Positions 5,404-13,219 of a DNA stretch of 13,927 nt are shown here, one piece after another. The translations under genes were made by a program, and so were the position numbers. The notes beneath the pieces are model-generated. The model had not been told where the DNA came from. It ran no database searches and worked only from the letters and a program-made list of their open reading frames with translations. Each line of letters opens with the position of its first letter. The first letter of the stretch is position 1. The stretch comes from an uncultured Gammaproteobacteria bacterium (GTDB lineage Bacteria > Pseudomonadota > Gammaproteobacteria > GCA-001735895). The stretch covers positions 1-13,927 of the forward strand of contig CALJQI010000151.1 in the NCBI GenBank assembly GCA_937980285.1. The letters run 5' to 3'.

Positions 5404-7452
5404 ATGAATAAGCTACGATATTTGATCAGTATCGGCCTTATGGCCGTGGCCGGTAGCGCGCTGGGTGCAAATTGCCCGGCGGTAACCGTCGCCGATATGA
5501 AAGGCGTCGGGGCCGGTAAGTACCCGCAGCAGTACGACAAGGCAGAGTTCGAAAAGCTCGCCAACTGTACGATGGCGTTTTCCGAAAATCCTGACATCGC
5601 CAGTCTGAACGGCAAGATTCGCGGTAATCCGTCGAAATTGCCGCCAGTGGCCGAACGCCTCCCCGAGGAACCCCTGGTGGTGGCGCCTTACGATAGCATC
5701 GGTAAATACGGCGGTACCTTCGACGTCATGTCGAATGCAACCGAGGCCGGCACGTCCGACTTCCTCGCGATTCGTCACGTCAACCTGGTGCGTTACTCGG
5801 ACAATCTACAGACCATTGTGCCGAATGTCGCCAAGGGCTGGGAATGGAACGACGATTTCACCCAGCTGACTTTCTTCCTGCGCAAGGGCCACAAGTGGTC
5901 CGACGGCCATCCATTTACAGCGGAAGACGTCAAGTACTGGTATGACAGACTTTCGTTGAATCCGAAGGTTTTTGAAAAGCCGAAAAACTATGTGCTGGTC
6001 GCCGACAAGCCGATGACGGTCGACGTCATCGATCCGCAAACCGTGCGTTTCAACCTGCCGGCGCCGAAGCCGGGGCTGCTGGTGCACTTCGCCAACTCCT
6101 ACGCGCAGGGCTTCCAGCCGAAGCACTTCCTCGGCCAGTGGGATCCTGACCTGAGTCCGGACGCCGACAAGAAGGCGCAGGCGATGGGTTTCAAGGACGG
6201 CTACGAGGTGATCTCGAACTACTACGGCAACTCTGACTGGACCGATACGCCGACGCCGATGCTGCGCAGCCCGGACAAGGTCGCCAAAATGCCGAAGGAT
6301 ACGATGCCGACGCTCGAGTCGCACATCCTGATCTCGGAAAGCACCGAGGGCCGTCACCTGGTGGCGAACCCGTATTTCTTCCAGGTAGACACCGCCGGCA
6401 ACCAGCTGCCTTACATCAGCGAGCAGGACGAGATCTTCGTCAACGAGGACGAGGTGCGTTTGCTCAAGCTGGTCAACGCCGAGGTCGACTTCAAGGCGCA
6501 ATCGCTGCAGCTGTCGACCGCGCCGCTGCTGCTGGAAAACCAGGAGAAGGGTGACTACTCCGTTCAACTGCGTCCCGAAGTCACGATCGCGGCCTTCGGC
6601 ATCAACATGACCCACGAAAACCTGGAAAAACGCAAGGTCTTCTCCGATCTGCGCTTCCGCCAGGCGATGTCGGTGGCGATGAATCGCAACGAAATGAACG
6701 AGGTTGCCTTCTTCGGCATGGGTGAGCCCAAGCAATATACCGGTTTCACCGATTCGCCCCCGTTCGTCGAGGATAAATGGAAGCAGTACTACGCCCAGTA
6801 CGATCCCAAGCTTGCCAACAAATTGCTCGACGACATGGGCCTGAAGGATTGCGATGGCGACGGTTTCCGCGATTTGCTGAACTGTGAAAAACTGGTTATC
6901 AACCTGCAGTTCTCGGTGCAGGGTGTGCCGGCGGCGATGGTCGAACTGATCGGTCAGCACTGGGCCGCGGCCGGCATCGAGACCACGGTCAAGGAAGTCA
7001 CGCCGGATGAGTACCGCAGCGCGCAATCATCCAACAAGCTAGATGTCACCATGTGGCGCAATGGTCAGCCGCTTGCGATCGTGCTCGGCACCAACCAGAT
7101 CTGGGTGCCACCGTATCACGATTATTTCACCGTGCGCACCAACATGCTGTGGGCCGAATGGGTGGATTCGAACGGCGCCAGCGGCGTGGAACCGCCGGAT
7201 TACGCGAAACAGATGATGAAAGACGTCACCGCGTTTCAATCCGCCACCGTGGGTACGCCGGAATCGGACAAACTGGGTGCACGAATGGTCAAAAACCTGG
7301 TCGAAAACCTGTTGTTTATCGGTACGGTTCAGGTGCCGGCGCCGATTTACCATCGCAACGCGCTGAAGAACATCGTCGAGTACACGACCCACTCGTTCGA
7401 ATACTATCGTTCTTATCCTTACCGTCCGACCCAGTGGTGGCTGGACGGATAA
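5404..7452 (+). CDS. Periplasmic solute-binding protein of peptide/opine/oligosaccharide-type ABC importer (SBP family 5)
   Basis: A 682-residue secreted binding protein. The signal peptide is MNKLRYLISIGLMAVAGSALG, with likely cleavage after residue 21 (SALG|AN). The family-5 signature is plain: FFLRKGHKWSDGHPFTAEDV (157-176), preceded by GKYGGTFDV (100-108), and FSDLRFRQAMSVAMNRNE in the second lobe. It is about 130-150 residues longer than DppA/OppA. That length and the ERLPEEP...IGKYGGT start resemble the long type exemplified by rhizobial AgpA (alpha-galactoside binding), which I recall at about 690 residues. An acidic loop, DCDGDGFRD (482-490), lies next to Cys494; Cys24 and Cys55 are in the mature N-terminus, so disulfides are plausible. 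The ligand cannot be told from sequence: peptide, opine, sugar or another small solute. It is first in the operon, followed by a stem-loop. Confidence 0.9.
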   Translation: MNKLRYLISIGLMAVAGSALGANCPAVTVADMKGVGAGKYPQQYDKAEFEKLANCTMAFSENPDIASLNGKIRGNPSKLPPVAERLPEEPLVVAPYDSIGKYGGTFDVMSNATEAGTSDFLAIRHVNLVRYSDNLQTIVPNVAKGWEWNDDFTQLTFFLRKGHKWSDGHPFTAEDVKYWYDRLSLNPKVFEKPKNYVLVADKPMTVDVIDPQTVRFNLPAPKPGLLVHFANSYAQGFQPKHFLGQWDPDLSPDADKKAQAMGFKDGYEVISNYYGNSDWTDTPTPMLRSPDKVAKMPKDTMPTLESHILISESTEGRHLVANPYFFQVDTAGNQLPYISEQDEIFVNEDEVRLLKLVNAEVDFKAQSLQLSTAPLLLENQEKGDYSVQLRPEVTIAAFGINMTHENLEKRKVFSDLRFRQAMSVAMNRNEMNEVAFFGMGEPKQYTGFTDSPPFVEDKWKQYYAQYDPKLANKLLDDMGLKDCDGDGFRDLLNCEKLVINLQFSVQGVPAAMVELIGQHWAAAGIETTVKEVTPDEYRSAQSSNKLDVTMWRNGQPLAIVLGTNQIWVPPYHDYFTVRTNMLWAEWVDSNGASGVEPPDYAKQMMKDVTAFQSATVGTPESDKLGARMVKNLVENLLFIGTVQVPAPIYHRNALKNIVEYTTHSFEYYRSYPYRPTQWWLDG

Positions 7453-7473
7453 AATCGGCTAGTTGACAATAAA

Positions 7474-7506
7474 TTTGGCTGCGGGCTATCCTTGCCCGCA
7501 GCCAAA
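7474..7506 (+). terminator. Perfect 13-bp stem-loop between binding-protein and permease genes (attenuator or 3'-end stabiliser)
   Basis: Arms 7474-7486 (TTTGGCTGCGGGC) and 7494-7506 are perfectly complementary around a 7-nt loop, starting 22 bases after the binding-protein stop. The following bases (AAATAACAAAATCCCC) lack a T-run, so it is unlikely to be a strong intrinsic terminator. Comparable hairpins in other importer operons protect the upstream mRNA, so that binding protein is made in excess over the membrane subunits. That role is inferred here. Confidence 0.6.
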
Positions 7507-7568
7507 ATAACAAAATCCCCAGGATCGAGAAGTCTTAAGGGGAGCACCGGGGGACGCTAGAGAAACTA

Positions 7569-8573
7569 ATGTTTCACTTCCTACAGTTTGCCGCCACGCG
7601 GGCTGCGCTTGCAGTCATTACCCTGATCATGGTGTCGTTCATCGTGTTCAGTTTGATGGAACTGGTGCCGGGAGACTGCGCCGAACGCTACCTCGCCTTT
7701 AAAAATACCCAGGGAAGCCAGATATCGGTTGCCGATATCGAAGCCGAGCGTGTCCGCCTGGGGCTGGATAAACCCTATGTAGTGCGCTGGGGCAAATGGA
7801 TTGTTAACGCCTTTCAGGGAGAATTTGGCGATAGCTGTATTCTGCGCCTCAATATCTCGCAATTGCTGGGAGAAAAGTTCTGGATCAGCCTGGCCATCTG
7901 TCTGACTTCACTGCTGGTAGCCTACCTGATTGCGATACCCGTCGGCATTATCTCGGCAACGTCGAAAAGCCCGATCGTCAATAATAGTTTACGCCTGGTA
8001 AGCTACCTCGGTCTGGCGATGCCGAATTTCCTGCTGGCGCTGATGATCATGCTGTTCTCGACGGTGGTTTTCGGCGATAGCCTGACCGGGTTGTTTTCCA
8101 AGGAATATCGCGATGCCGCCTGGTCTTACGACCGCGTCATCGATTTCCTGTCACGCGCCTGGTTACCGGTATTTATTCTCGGCTGGTCGGCTACCGCATT
8201 TGCGATTCAGACTGTACGCGCACTGATGTCCGATGAAGTGGGTAAGCTATATGTGCTCGCCGCCTCCGCCCGCGGCGTTACCGGGCGTCGCCTGCTTTGG
8301 CGCTACCCCGCGCGGCACTCCCTCGGCCCGATCATCAACTCCCTGGGTTTCGACCTGAACCGAATCTTCAACGAGTTGCCGATTGTCGCGTTGATACTAA
8401 CCCTGACGGAAGCCGGGGCCTTGCTGATCGAGGCGTTGGCGCGCTCGAATGACCAGCAGATGGCGGGTGCGATCATATTCCTGCTCACAGCCAGTATCGT
8501 CGGCATAAATTTTATCACCGATATCATCCTGGCGTTGACCGATCCGCGGGTTCGCCGCAGCATCCTGGGATAA
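7569..8573 (+). CDS. ABC importer inner-membrane permease, DppB/OppB type
   Basis: A 334-residue integral membrane protein, one half of the translocation channel. Six hydrophobic segments are visible at about 11-31, 105-130, 143-167, 198-216, 268-288 and 301-322. Residues typical of the family are GEFGDS (84-89) before the second helix, the EAA cytoplasmic loop around 228-250 (VLAASARGVTGRRLL), which docks on the ATPases, and the C-terminal DPRVRRSI. The periplasmic segment between helices one and two contains LGLDKPYVVRW, as in DppB. ATG 7569 is the natural start just before the first helix. The purine-rich GGGGGA at 7549-7554 is 14 bases away, so the ribosome site is weak, consistent with lower expression than the binding protein. 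The next permease starts 5 bases after the stop. Confidence 0.93.
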   Translation: MFHFLQFAATRAALAVITLIMVSFIVFSLMELVPGDCAERYLAFKNTQGSQISVADIEAERVRLGLDKPYVVRWGKWIVNAFQGEFGDSCILRLNISQLLGEKFWISLAICLTSLLVAYLIAIPVGIISATSKSPIVNNSLRLVSYLGLAMPNFLLALMIMLFSTVVFGDSLTGLFSKEYRDAAWSYDRVIDFLSRAWLPVFILGWSATAFAIQTVRALMSDEVGKLYVLAASARGVTGRRLLWRYPARHSLGPIINSLGFDLNRIFNELPIVALILTLTEAGALLIEALARSNDQQMAGAIIFLLTASIVGINFITDIILALTDPRVRRSILG

Positions 8574-8578
8574 CTGAG

Positions 8579-9730
8579 ATGACCGATACCGCAAGCATCG
8601 AAGAAACCGACGCAAACGTAGACCAGAGCCGTAAAGAGGCCTATTTCACAGCCGGCCAGGGGCAGTTGATCTGGTCCCGATTCAAGAAGCAGCGCGCAGC
8701 CATGATCGGTGCCGGGGTGCTAATTGTTTTGATCCTGTCGGGATTCTTCGCGCCTTTCCTGACGCCTTATGATCCGACTATCGAGGGCCGCAATGCGGAC
8801 TACCAGAACGGCGCGCCAAATATTCCGAAGTTCTGGGACGAAAACGGCTTCTCCTTCCGGCCATTTATTTACACCTTTGAACGTACCCGCTCGATCGAAA
8901 CTAATTTTCGTTGGGTAACCAAGGTAAACAGGGACAAGCGCCGTTACGTGGTTTTGTTTCCGCAAGGCGACGAGTACACGCTGCTGGGGATGAAGTTCAA
9001 GACGCATTTATTCGGCGTCGACGAAGGCAAGATCCACCTGTTCGGCACCGATGGCACGGGCAAGGATATCTACTCGCGGACTTTCCATTCAATCAACACT
9101 TCGCTCGCGGTGGGTACCATAGGCGTTCTGATCGCATTCGTGCTGGCGTTGATCATCGGCGGCGTTTCCGGTTATTACGGCGGCTGGACTGACTCGGTAC
9201 TGCAGATGATCACCGATGCGGTGCGAACAGTTCCCGCGATCCCGTTGTTCATGGCCATCGCCGCATTTATCCCGGATACCGTGAGTTCCGAGGGGCGATT
9301 TTTTATCATCTCGATAATCCTCGGTTTTATCGGCTGGCCTACATTGGCAAGGCGGGTTCGAACCCACCTGCTGACCGAGCGTAACCAGGAGTATGTGCTG
9401 GCGGCACAATTGTGCGGCGCCTCTTCACGCCATATTATCGGGCGCCATCTGTTGCCGAGTTTTACCAGTTATATCATTGTTGACCTGATCATTTCTTTCC
9501 CCTACATGGTGCTCTCCGAAACCGCGCTCAGCTTCATTGGACTGGGTTTGAAAGAACCGGTCAATTCACTCGGCGTCATGCTGCAAAACGTGACCAAGGC
9601 GGATGTCCTGCTGAATTATCAATGGAACTTCATCCCGGTTTTGTTTTTCATCACGCTGGTGCTCGCCTTCGTGTTTGTCGGTGACGGGCTGCGAGACGCC
9701 GCCGACCCGTACGCGGATACCAAGAAATGA
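8579..9730 (+). CDS. ABC importer inner-membrane permease, DppC/OppC type, with enlarged periplasmic loop
   Basis: A 383-residue second channel half. An N-terminal cytoplasmic tail leads to the first helix (about 42-62); the remaining helices lie at about 176-196, 212-232, 241-256, 297-318 and 352-369. Family motifs are HLFGTDGTGKDIYSR (153-167), the EAA loop around 273-295 (VLAAQLCGASSRHIIGRHLLP), ALSFIGLGLKEP (316-327) and GDGLRDAADPY (368-378). It is roughly 80 residues longer than DppC; the extra length lies between helix one and the TDGTGKD motif (about 66-150) and should face the periplasm, where it could contact the oversized binding protein. CTGGGA (8565-8570) gives a well-spaced ribosome site. 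Its stop overlaps the next start (ATGA). Confidence 0.93.
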   Translation: MTDTASIEETDANVDQSRKEAYFTAGQGQLIWSRFKKQRAAMIGAGVLIVLILSGFFAPFLTPYDPTIEGRNADYQNGAPNIPKFWDENGFSFRPFIYTFERTRSIETNFRWVTKVNRDKRRYVVLFPQGDEYTLLGMKFKTHLFGVDEGKIHLFGTDGTGKDIYSRTFHSINTSLAVGTIGVLIAFVLALIIGGVSGYYGGWTDSVLQMITDAVRTVPAIPLFMAIAAFIPDTVSSEGRFFIISIILGFIGWPTLARRVRTHLLTERNQEYVLAAQLCGASSRHIIGRHLLPSFTSYIIVDLIISFPYMVLSETALSFIGLGLKEPVNSLGVMLQNVTKADVLLNYQWNFIPVLFFITLVLAFVFVGDGLRDAADPYADTKK

Positions 9731-10734
9731 CGAACCCGCTAATTTCTGTAAAAGATTTAACCCTGCGGTTTAAAACCGACGAGGGCCTGGTCACCGCCGT
9801 CAACGACGTGTCTTTCGATATAGCGCCGGGCGAAGTGCTCGGGCTGGTCGGTGAAAGCGGCTCTGGCAAGTCGGTGACGGCGAAATCGTTAATGATGCTC
9901 AATGCCGAGAATTCGGTCTACGAAGAGGGTAGCCAGATTACTCTGCGTCTCGATGACGAGGAAATCGACGTATTGTCGTTGAGGCGACCCAGGGAGCAGA
10001 TGGTTATTCGCGGCGGCGCGATCTCGATGATCTTTCAGGAGCCGATGGCGAGCTTTGCGCCAGCCATTACCATCGGCGACCAGATGGTCGAGCAATTGCT
10101 GATCCACTCGGATATGACCGCGGCACAGGCCAGGGAGGTTTCGATCGAAATGCTGACTCGCGTGGGTATTCCGGAACCCGCGCAACGCTTTGGCCAGTAT
10201 GCCTTCGAATTTTCCGGCGGCATGCGTCAACGCGCGATGATCGCGATGGCGCTGTCGACCAAGCCCAGGCTGCTGATCGCCGACGAGCCGACCACCGCGC
10301 TCGACGTCACTATCCAGGCGCAGGTCATCGAATTGATGAAAGACCTGGTACGGGAATTTCATATGTCGATCCTGTTTATAACGCATGATTTAGGCGTGAT
10401 CGCGCAAACCGCGGACCGTGTCGCGGTCATGTATCTCGGTAACCTGGTAGAAACCGGCACGGTTCGCCAGGTCATCAATTCTCCGGCTCATCCGTATACG
10501 CGCGGATTATTAAACTCGCTGCCCAAGCTCGACGATCTCGATGCGCCGCTGACACCGGTGCCGGGCGATATTCCTTCACCGCTGGATCGTCCCTCGGGTT
10601 GTGTATTTCATACGCGTTGCGTGGAATCGGATGCGATTGCCGAAAAATGCCGCAATGAAATTCCGTTGACCTCGATCGATGGTGCGAATCACAGGGTCGC
10701 CTGTCATCTGGCGGCGCAAGGGGATCAGCCGTGA
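9727..10734 (+). CDS. ABC importer ATPase, DppD/OppD type
   Basis: A 335-residue cytoplasmic nucleotide-binding subunit that powers import. Walker A GESGSGKS (42-49), Q-loop Gln104 in MIFQEPM, ABC signature FSGGMRQR (162-169), Walker B LLIADEP (182-188), D-loop ALD and switch His220 (ITHD) are all intact. The C-terminal oligopeptide-type extension (from about 255, HPYTRGLL) holds four cysteines, Cys292, Cys298, Cys308 and Cys326, in the pattern GCVFHTRC...C...C. In related OppD proteins such cysteines bind a 4Fe-4S cluster, from what I recall of solved structures. The start ATG 9727 overlaps the permease stop by four bases and the stop overlaps the next gene's GTG by four bases, implying coupled translation. 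Confidence 0.95.
   Translation: MTNPLISVKDLTLRFKTDEGLVTAVNDVSFDIAPGEVLGLVGESGSGKSVTAKSLMMLNAENSVYEEGSQITLRLDDEEIDVLSLRRPREQMVIRGGAISMIFQEPMASFAPAITIGDQMVEQLLIHSDMTAAQAREVSIEMLTRVGIPEPAQRFGQYAFEFSGGMRQRAMIAMALSTKPRLLIADEPTTALDVTIQAQVIELMKDLVREFHMSILFITHDLGVIAQTADRVAVMYLGNLVETGTVRQVINSPAHPYTRGLLNSLPKLDDLDAPLTPVPGDIPSPLDRPSGCVFHTRCVESDAIAEKCRNEIPLTSIDGANHRVACHLAAQGDQP
10718..10724 (+). promoter_or_regulatory. Ribosome binding site deciding a GTG start
   Basis: AAGGGGA sits six bases before GTG 10731 inside the end of the preceding ATPase gene. It makes the GTG, which overlaps that gene's TGA, the likely start of the second ATPase. Confidence 0.65.
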
Positions 10735-11723
10735 GTAAAGAGGTGTTGATCGCCGCGCGCGACCTGTCGGTACACTTTCCGCTGAGGGGGCTGGGTTTCG
10801 GTAAACGTCCCGTGGTGCGCGCCTGCGAAGGGATTAATATCGAAATCGAGAAAGGCAGCTTTTTCGGCCTGGTGGGGGAATCGGGTTCGGGTAAAACCAC
10901 ACTGGGTCGTGCAATGCTGAAAGCGGCGCCGATTAGCCACGGCGAAGTCATATTTTCGGATGACGAGGTCACCTACGATCTGAGTAGTCTGCAGGGGCCG
11001 GAACTCAAAGATTACCGCAAGCGCGCGCAATTGATTTTTCAGGATCCCTATGCCGCGCTCAGCCCGAGAATGACGGTCAGGGACATCATCGCCGAGCCAC
11101 TGGAGGTCATGGGAATAACCTCGAATCGCGACGAAACCGATGCCAGGGTACGCGAAATCGCCGCCAAGTGCCGACTCAACCTGGAGCACTTGCGGCGTTT
11201 CCCGCACGCCTTTTCCGGCGGTCAGCGTCAGCGTATATCGATTGCGCGAGCACTAGTATCGGGCCCCAAGTTCATCGTCGCCGACGAGTCCGTCGCCGCG
11301 CTAGACGTATCGATCCAGGCCGACGTTCTCAACCTGCTGAACTCGATCCAGCAAGAGAGCGGTATCACCTTCCTGTTTATCAGTCACGACCTGAGCGTAA
11401 TCGCGCATACCTGCGACTTTGTCGCGGTCATGTACCTGGGACAGATCGTCGAAGCGGCACCAACGCGCAAGCTGTTTTCCGAAACCGCCCATCCTTACAC
11501 CAGGGCGCTACTGTCGGCGATCCCGTCGCTGGATCCCGATGATCAGCACGTAGCGCAGAAACTGGAAGGCGAGATCCCGAGCCCGATAAACCCGCCGCCC
11601 GGTTGCCGTTTCAATACACGCTGCCCGCATGCCCAGGAACGTTGCCGCAAGGAAGTGCCCGAGTGGCGAGAGGTCAGCGGCGGGCATAACGTGGCCTGTC
11701 ATTTCTACCAAGAGCTTGCCTGA
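10731..11723 (+). CDS. ABC importer ATPase, DppF/OppF type
   Basis: The second, 330-residue nucleotide-binding subunit, completing an SBP-permease-permease-ATPase-ATPase importer. Walker A GESGSGKT (49-56), Q-loop Gln104 in LIFQDPYAALSPRM, signature FSGGQRQR (161-168), Walker B FIVADES (181-187) and His219 (ISHD) are present. The residue after the catalytic Glu186 is Ser rather than the common Pro (ADESVAALD), which I think also occurs in relatives and should not stop catalysis. The C-terminal extension carries Cys292, Cys298, Cys305 and Cys323 (GCRFNTRCPHAQERC...ACH), again a possible Fe-S ligand set. It starts with GTG. The long PLRGLGFGKRPVVRACEG segment before Walker A is typical of DppF-type subunits. 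Confidence 0.95.
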   Translation: MSKEVLIAARDLSVHFPLRGLGFGKRPVVRACEGINIEIEKGSFFGLVGESGSGKTTLGRAMLKAAPISHGEVIFSDDEVTYDLSSLQGPELKDYRKRAQLIFQDPYAALSPRMTVRDIIAEPLEVMGITSNRDETDARVREIAAKCRLNLEHLRRFPHAFSGGQRQRISIARALVSGPKFIVADESVAALDVSIQADVLNLLNSIQQESGITFLFISHDLSVIAHTCDFVAVMYLGQIVEAAPTRKLFSETAHPYTRALLSAIPSLDPDDQHVAQKLEGEIPSPINPPPGCRFNTRCPHAQERCRKEVPEWREVSGGHNVACHFYQELA

Positions 11724-11774
11724 CAGGCGCAAAGCTGATTCCATTGCGGATGTTTCAATTCAGCCCGTTCCAGC

Positions 11775-12641
11775 ATGATAATTGAATCCATCCATGCCGA
11801 GTTCGGTGTCCGCATTTCCGGTGTCGACTTGTCCCGTCCGCTGGACGATGAGGAATTTGCCCGCATTGATCTCGCCATTAACCAGTATTCGTTGCTGTTG
11901 TTCGAATACCAGCAGATGAACGACGACAGGCATCTCGAGTTTTCCCACCGTTTCGGTCAACTCGAGGAGGAACATGTCAGTTACTACAGTAGCGGCGAAG
12001 TGACCTATATCGGGCATATCGGTAATATCGATGCCGATGGCAATATGATTTCAGCTCGCCAGATCAAGTCGTCGACCGGTAACGAGATGTGGCATTCCGA
12101 CAGCTCGTTTCGAGAAATTCCGGCGATGTATTCGATCCTGTGCGCCTACGAGGTGCCCGCAGAGGCCGGCGAGACCGAGTTTGCCAGTGCGCGTGCGGCC
12201 TACCAACGGCTCGATCAGGCGATTCGAGATCGCATCGATGGGCGAGTTGGTATTCACGATTATATCTATTCACGCACCAAGGTCGGCGAGGACGCGGTCA
12301 CGCAGGGTCAGCGTACTTACATGCATCCGGTGCGTCAGCGCCTGGTGCGACAAAATCCGGTTACCGGCGAAAAGAACGTTTTTGTCGGATCGCATGTCAA
12401 GCAGATCGAGGGCATGGCGGATGACGAGGCGAAAGCGCTAATCGAACAATTGATCAAGGAAATAGCGCGGCCGCAATCCGTGTATCGACACCGCTGGCGG
12501 GCGGGAGACGTGGTCATCTGGGATAATCGCTGTACCCTGCATCGTGGCTGCGGTTACGATGACGAAAAATATCGCCGGCGCATGCACCAGACCCGGGTGC
12601 GGGGGATCTGCCCGTCCATCGCCGAGCCGCTGGATAGCTGA
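11775..12641 (+). CDS. TfdA/TauD-family Fe(II)/2-oxoglutarate-dependent dioxygenase
   Basis: A 288-residue cytoplasmic non-haem iron oxygenase coupling 2-oxoglutarate decarboxylation to hydroxylation or C-O/C-S cleavage of a small substrate. The iron triad is visible: His107 and Asp109 (MWHSDSSF) and distal His256 (DNRCTLHRGCGYD). An arginine at 267-269 should hold 2-oxoglutarate. Segments such as WHSDSSF, AGETEFASARAAYQRL and YRHRW-AGDVVIWDNRC-LHRG resemble the 2,4-D dioxygenase TfdA more than TauD. The downstream position that in TauD and TfdA is an Arg clamping the substrate acid is His271 or Gln272 here (RRRMHQTRV), so neither taurine nor 2,4-D should be assumed. It lies 51 bases after the last transporter gene on the same strand with no terminator seen, suggesting co-transcription and an imported substrate. 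The ribosome site is weak. The stop faces yciA 11 bases away. Confidence 0.87.
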   Translation: MIIESIHAEFGVRISGVDLSRPLDDEEFARIDLAINQYSLLLFEYQQMNDDRHLEFSHRFGQLEEEHVSYYSSGEVTYIGHIGNIDADGNMISARQIKSSTGNEMWHSDSSFREIPAMYSILCAYEVPAEAGETEFASARAAYQRLDQAIRDRIDGRVGIHDYIYSRTKVGEDAVTQGQRTYMHPVRQRLVRQNPVTGEKNVFVGSHVKQIEGMADDEAKALIEQLIKEIARPQSVYRHRWRAGDVVIWDNRCTLHRGCGYDDEKYRRRMHQTRVRGICPSIAEPLDS

Positions 12642-12652
12642 GCGCTGCTAAA

Positions 12653-13039
12653 TCAGGAGTCGTTATCCGTTATCGGTCGCGGACGACCGTCGGCGCCAAG
12701 CGCGACAAACTTGAAATTTGCCTGGGTCACCTTGACGGTTCTGCGTGAACGGTCACGCTGCACCCAGGCCTCGACATGAATGTCGAGCGATGTGTTGCCG
12801 ACATTCTCGATCTGAGTGTAAACGCAAAGGATATCGCCGATCTTGACCGGGCGGATAAAATGCATGCCGTCGAGCGCGACGGTCACGGTGCGGCATTGAG
12901 CGCGCTCGCTGGCGCAGATACCGGCGGCGATGTCCATTTGCGACAGCACCCAGCCGCCGAAGATATCTCCGGCCGGATTGGAGTCCGCCGGCATCGCGAT
13001 GGTGCGGGTGGTGAGTTCGCCTTGCGGTTTGTCGGGCAT
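12653..13039 (-). CDS. yciA: Acyl-CoA thioesterase YciA
   Basis: A 128-residue hotdog-fold thioesterase expected to hydrolyse a broad range of acyl-CoAs in the cytoplasm, releasing CoA and free acids. Nearly the whole chain follows the YciA pattern: TRTIAMPADSNPAGDIFGGW (11-30), SQMDIAAG with the conserved Asp36, VTVALDGMHFIRPVKIGD (52-69) and NFKFVALGADGRPRP near the end. Its length is close to E. coli YciA (132). ATG 13039 gives the expected N-terminus; the ribosome site (GATGGACTG upstream) is mediocre. It is convergent with the dioxygenase and divergent from the stress-protein gene. It appears to be a housekeeping neighbour rather than part of the transport locus. Confidence 0.95.
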   Translation of the reverse strand: MPDKPQGELTTRTIAMPADSNPAGDIFGGWVLSQMDIAAGICASERAQCRTVTVALDGMHFIRPVKIGDILCVYTQIENVGNTSLDIHVEAWVQRDRSRRTVKVTQANFKFVALGADGRPRPITDNDS

Positions 13040-13069
13040 GTTTTCAGTCCATCAGGAATTAGTGAACTG

Positions 13070-13075
13070 ATTATA
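13070..13075 (-). promoter_or_regulatory. Probable -10 element of the yciA promoter
   Basis: Read on the minus strand this is a perfect TATAAT, 31 bases before the yciA ATG, leaving a short leader. The corresponding -35 region (about 13092-13099) does not resemble TTGACA, so an activator may be used or the call may be wrong. Confidence 0.45.
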
Positions 13076-13165
13076 CAGATTTGCGGCCGCGGACACCGTG
13101 CGAACGGCGATCGGCGCGAACGCGATTTTTACTTATCGCGAGTGCCATTATCCGCCAAAGTGGAA

Positions 13166-13195
13166 TTAGCATGCCGGCAGTGCAGGTTTTATACT
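13166..13195 (+). promoter_or_regulatory. Probable sigma-70 promoter of the universal stress protein gene
   Basis: TTAGCA (13166-13171) and TATACT (13190-13195, 5/6 to consensus) are spaced by 18 bases. Initiation near 13202 would give a short leader that contains the ribosome site GGAGGAGA (13207-13214). Confidence 0.45.
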
Positions 13196-13219
13196 TAAGC
13201 AACATTGGAGGAGAGAGTC

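Noticed and set aside
5806..7026. 406-codon minus-strand ORF opposite the binding-protein gene
   Set aside because: Composition (His/Arg/Val rich) is typical of an antisense shadow of a GC-rich gene; the plus-strand frame has a signal peptide and clear family motifs.
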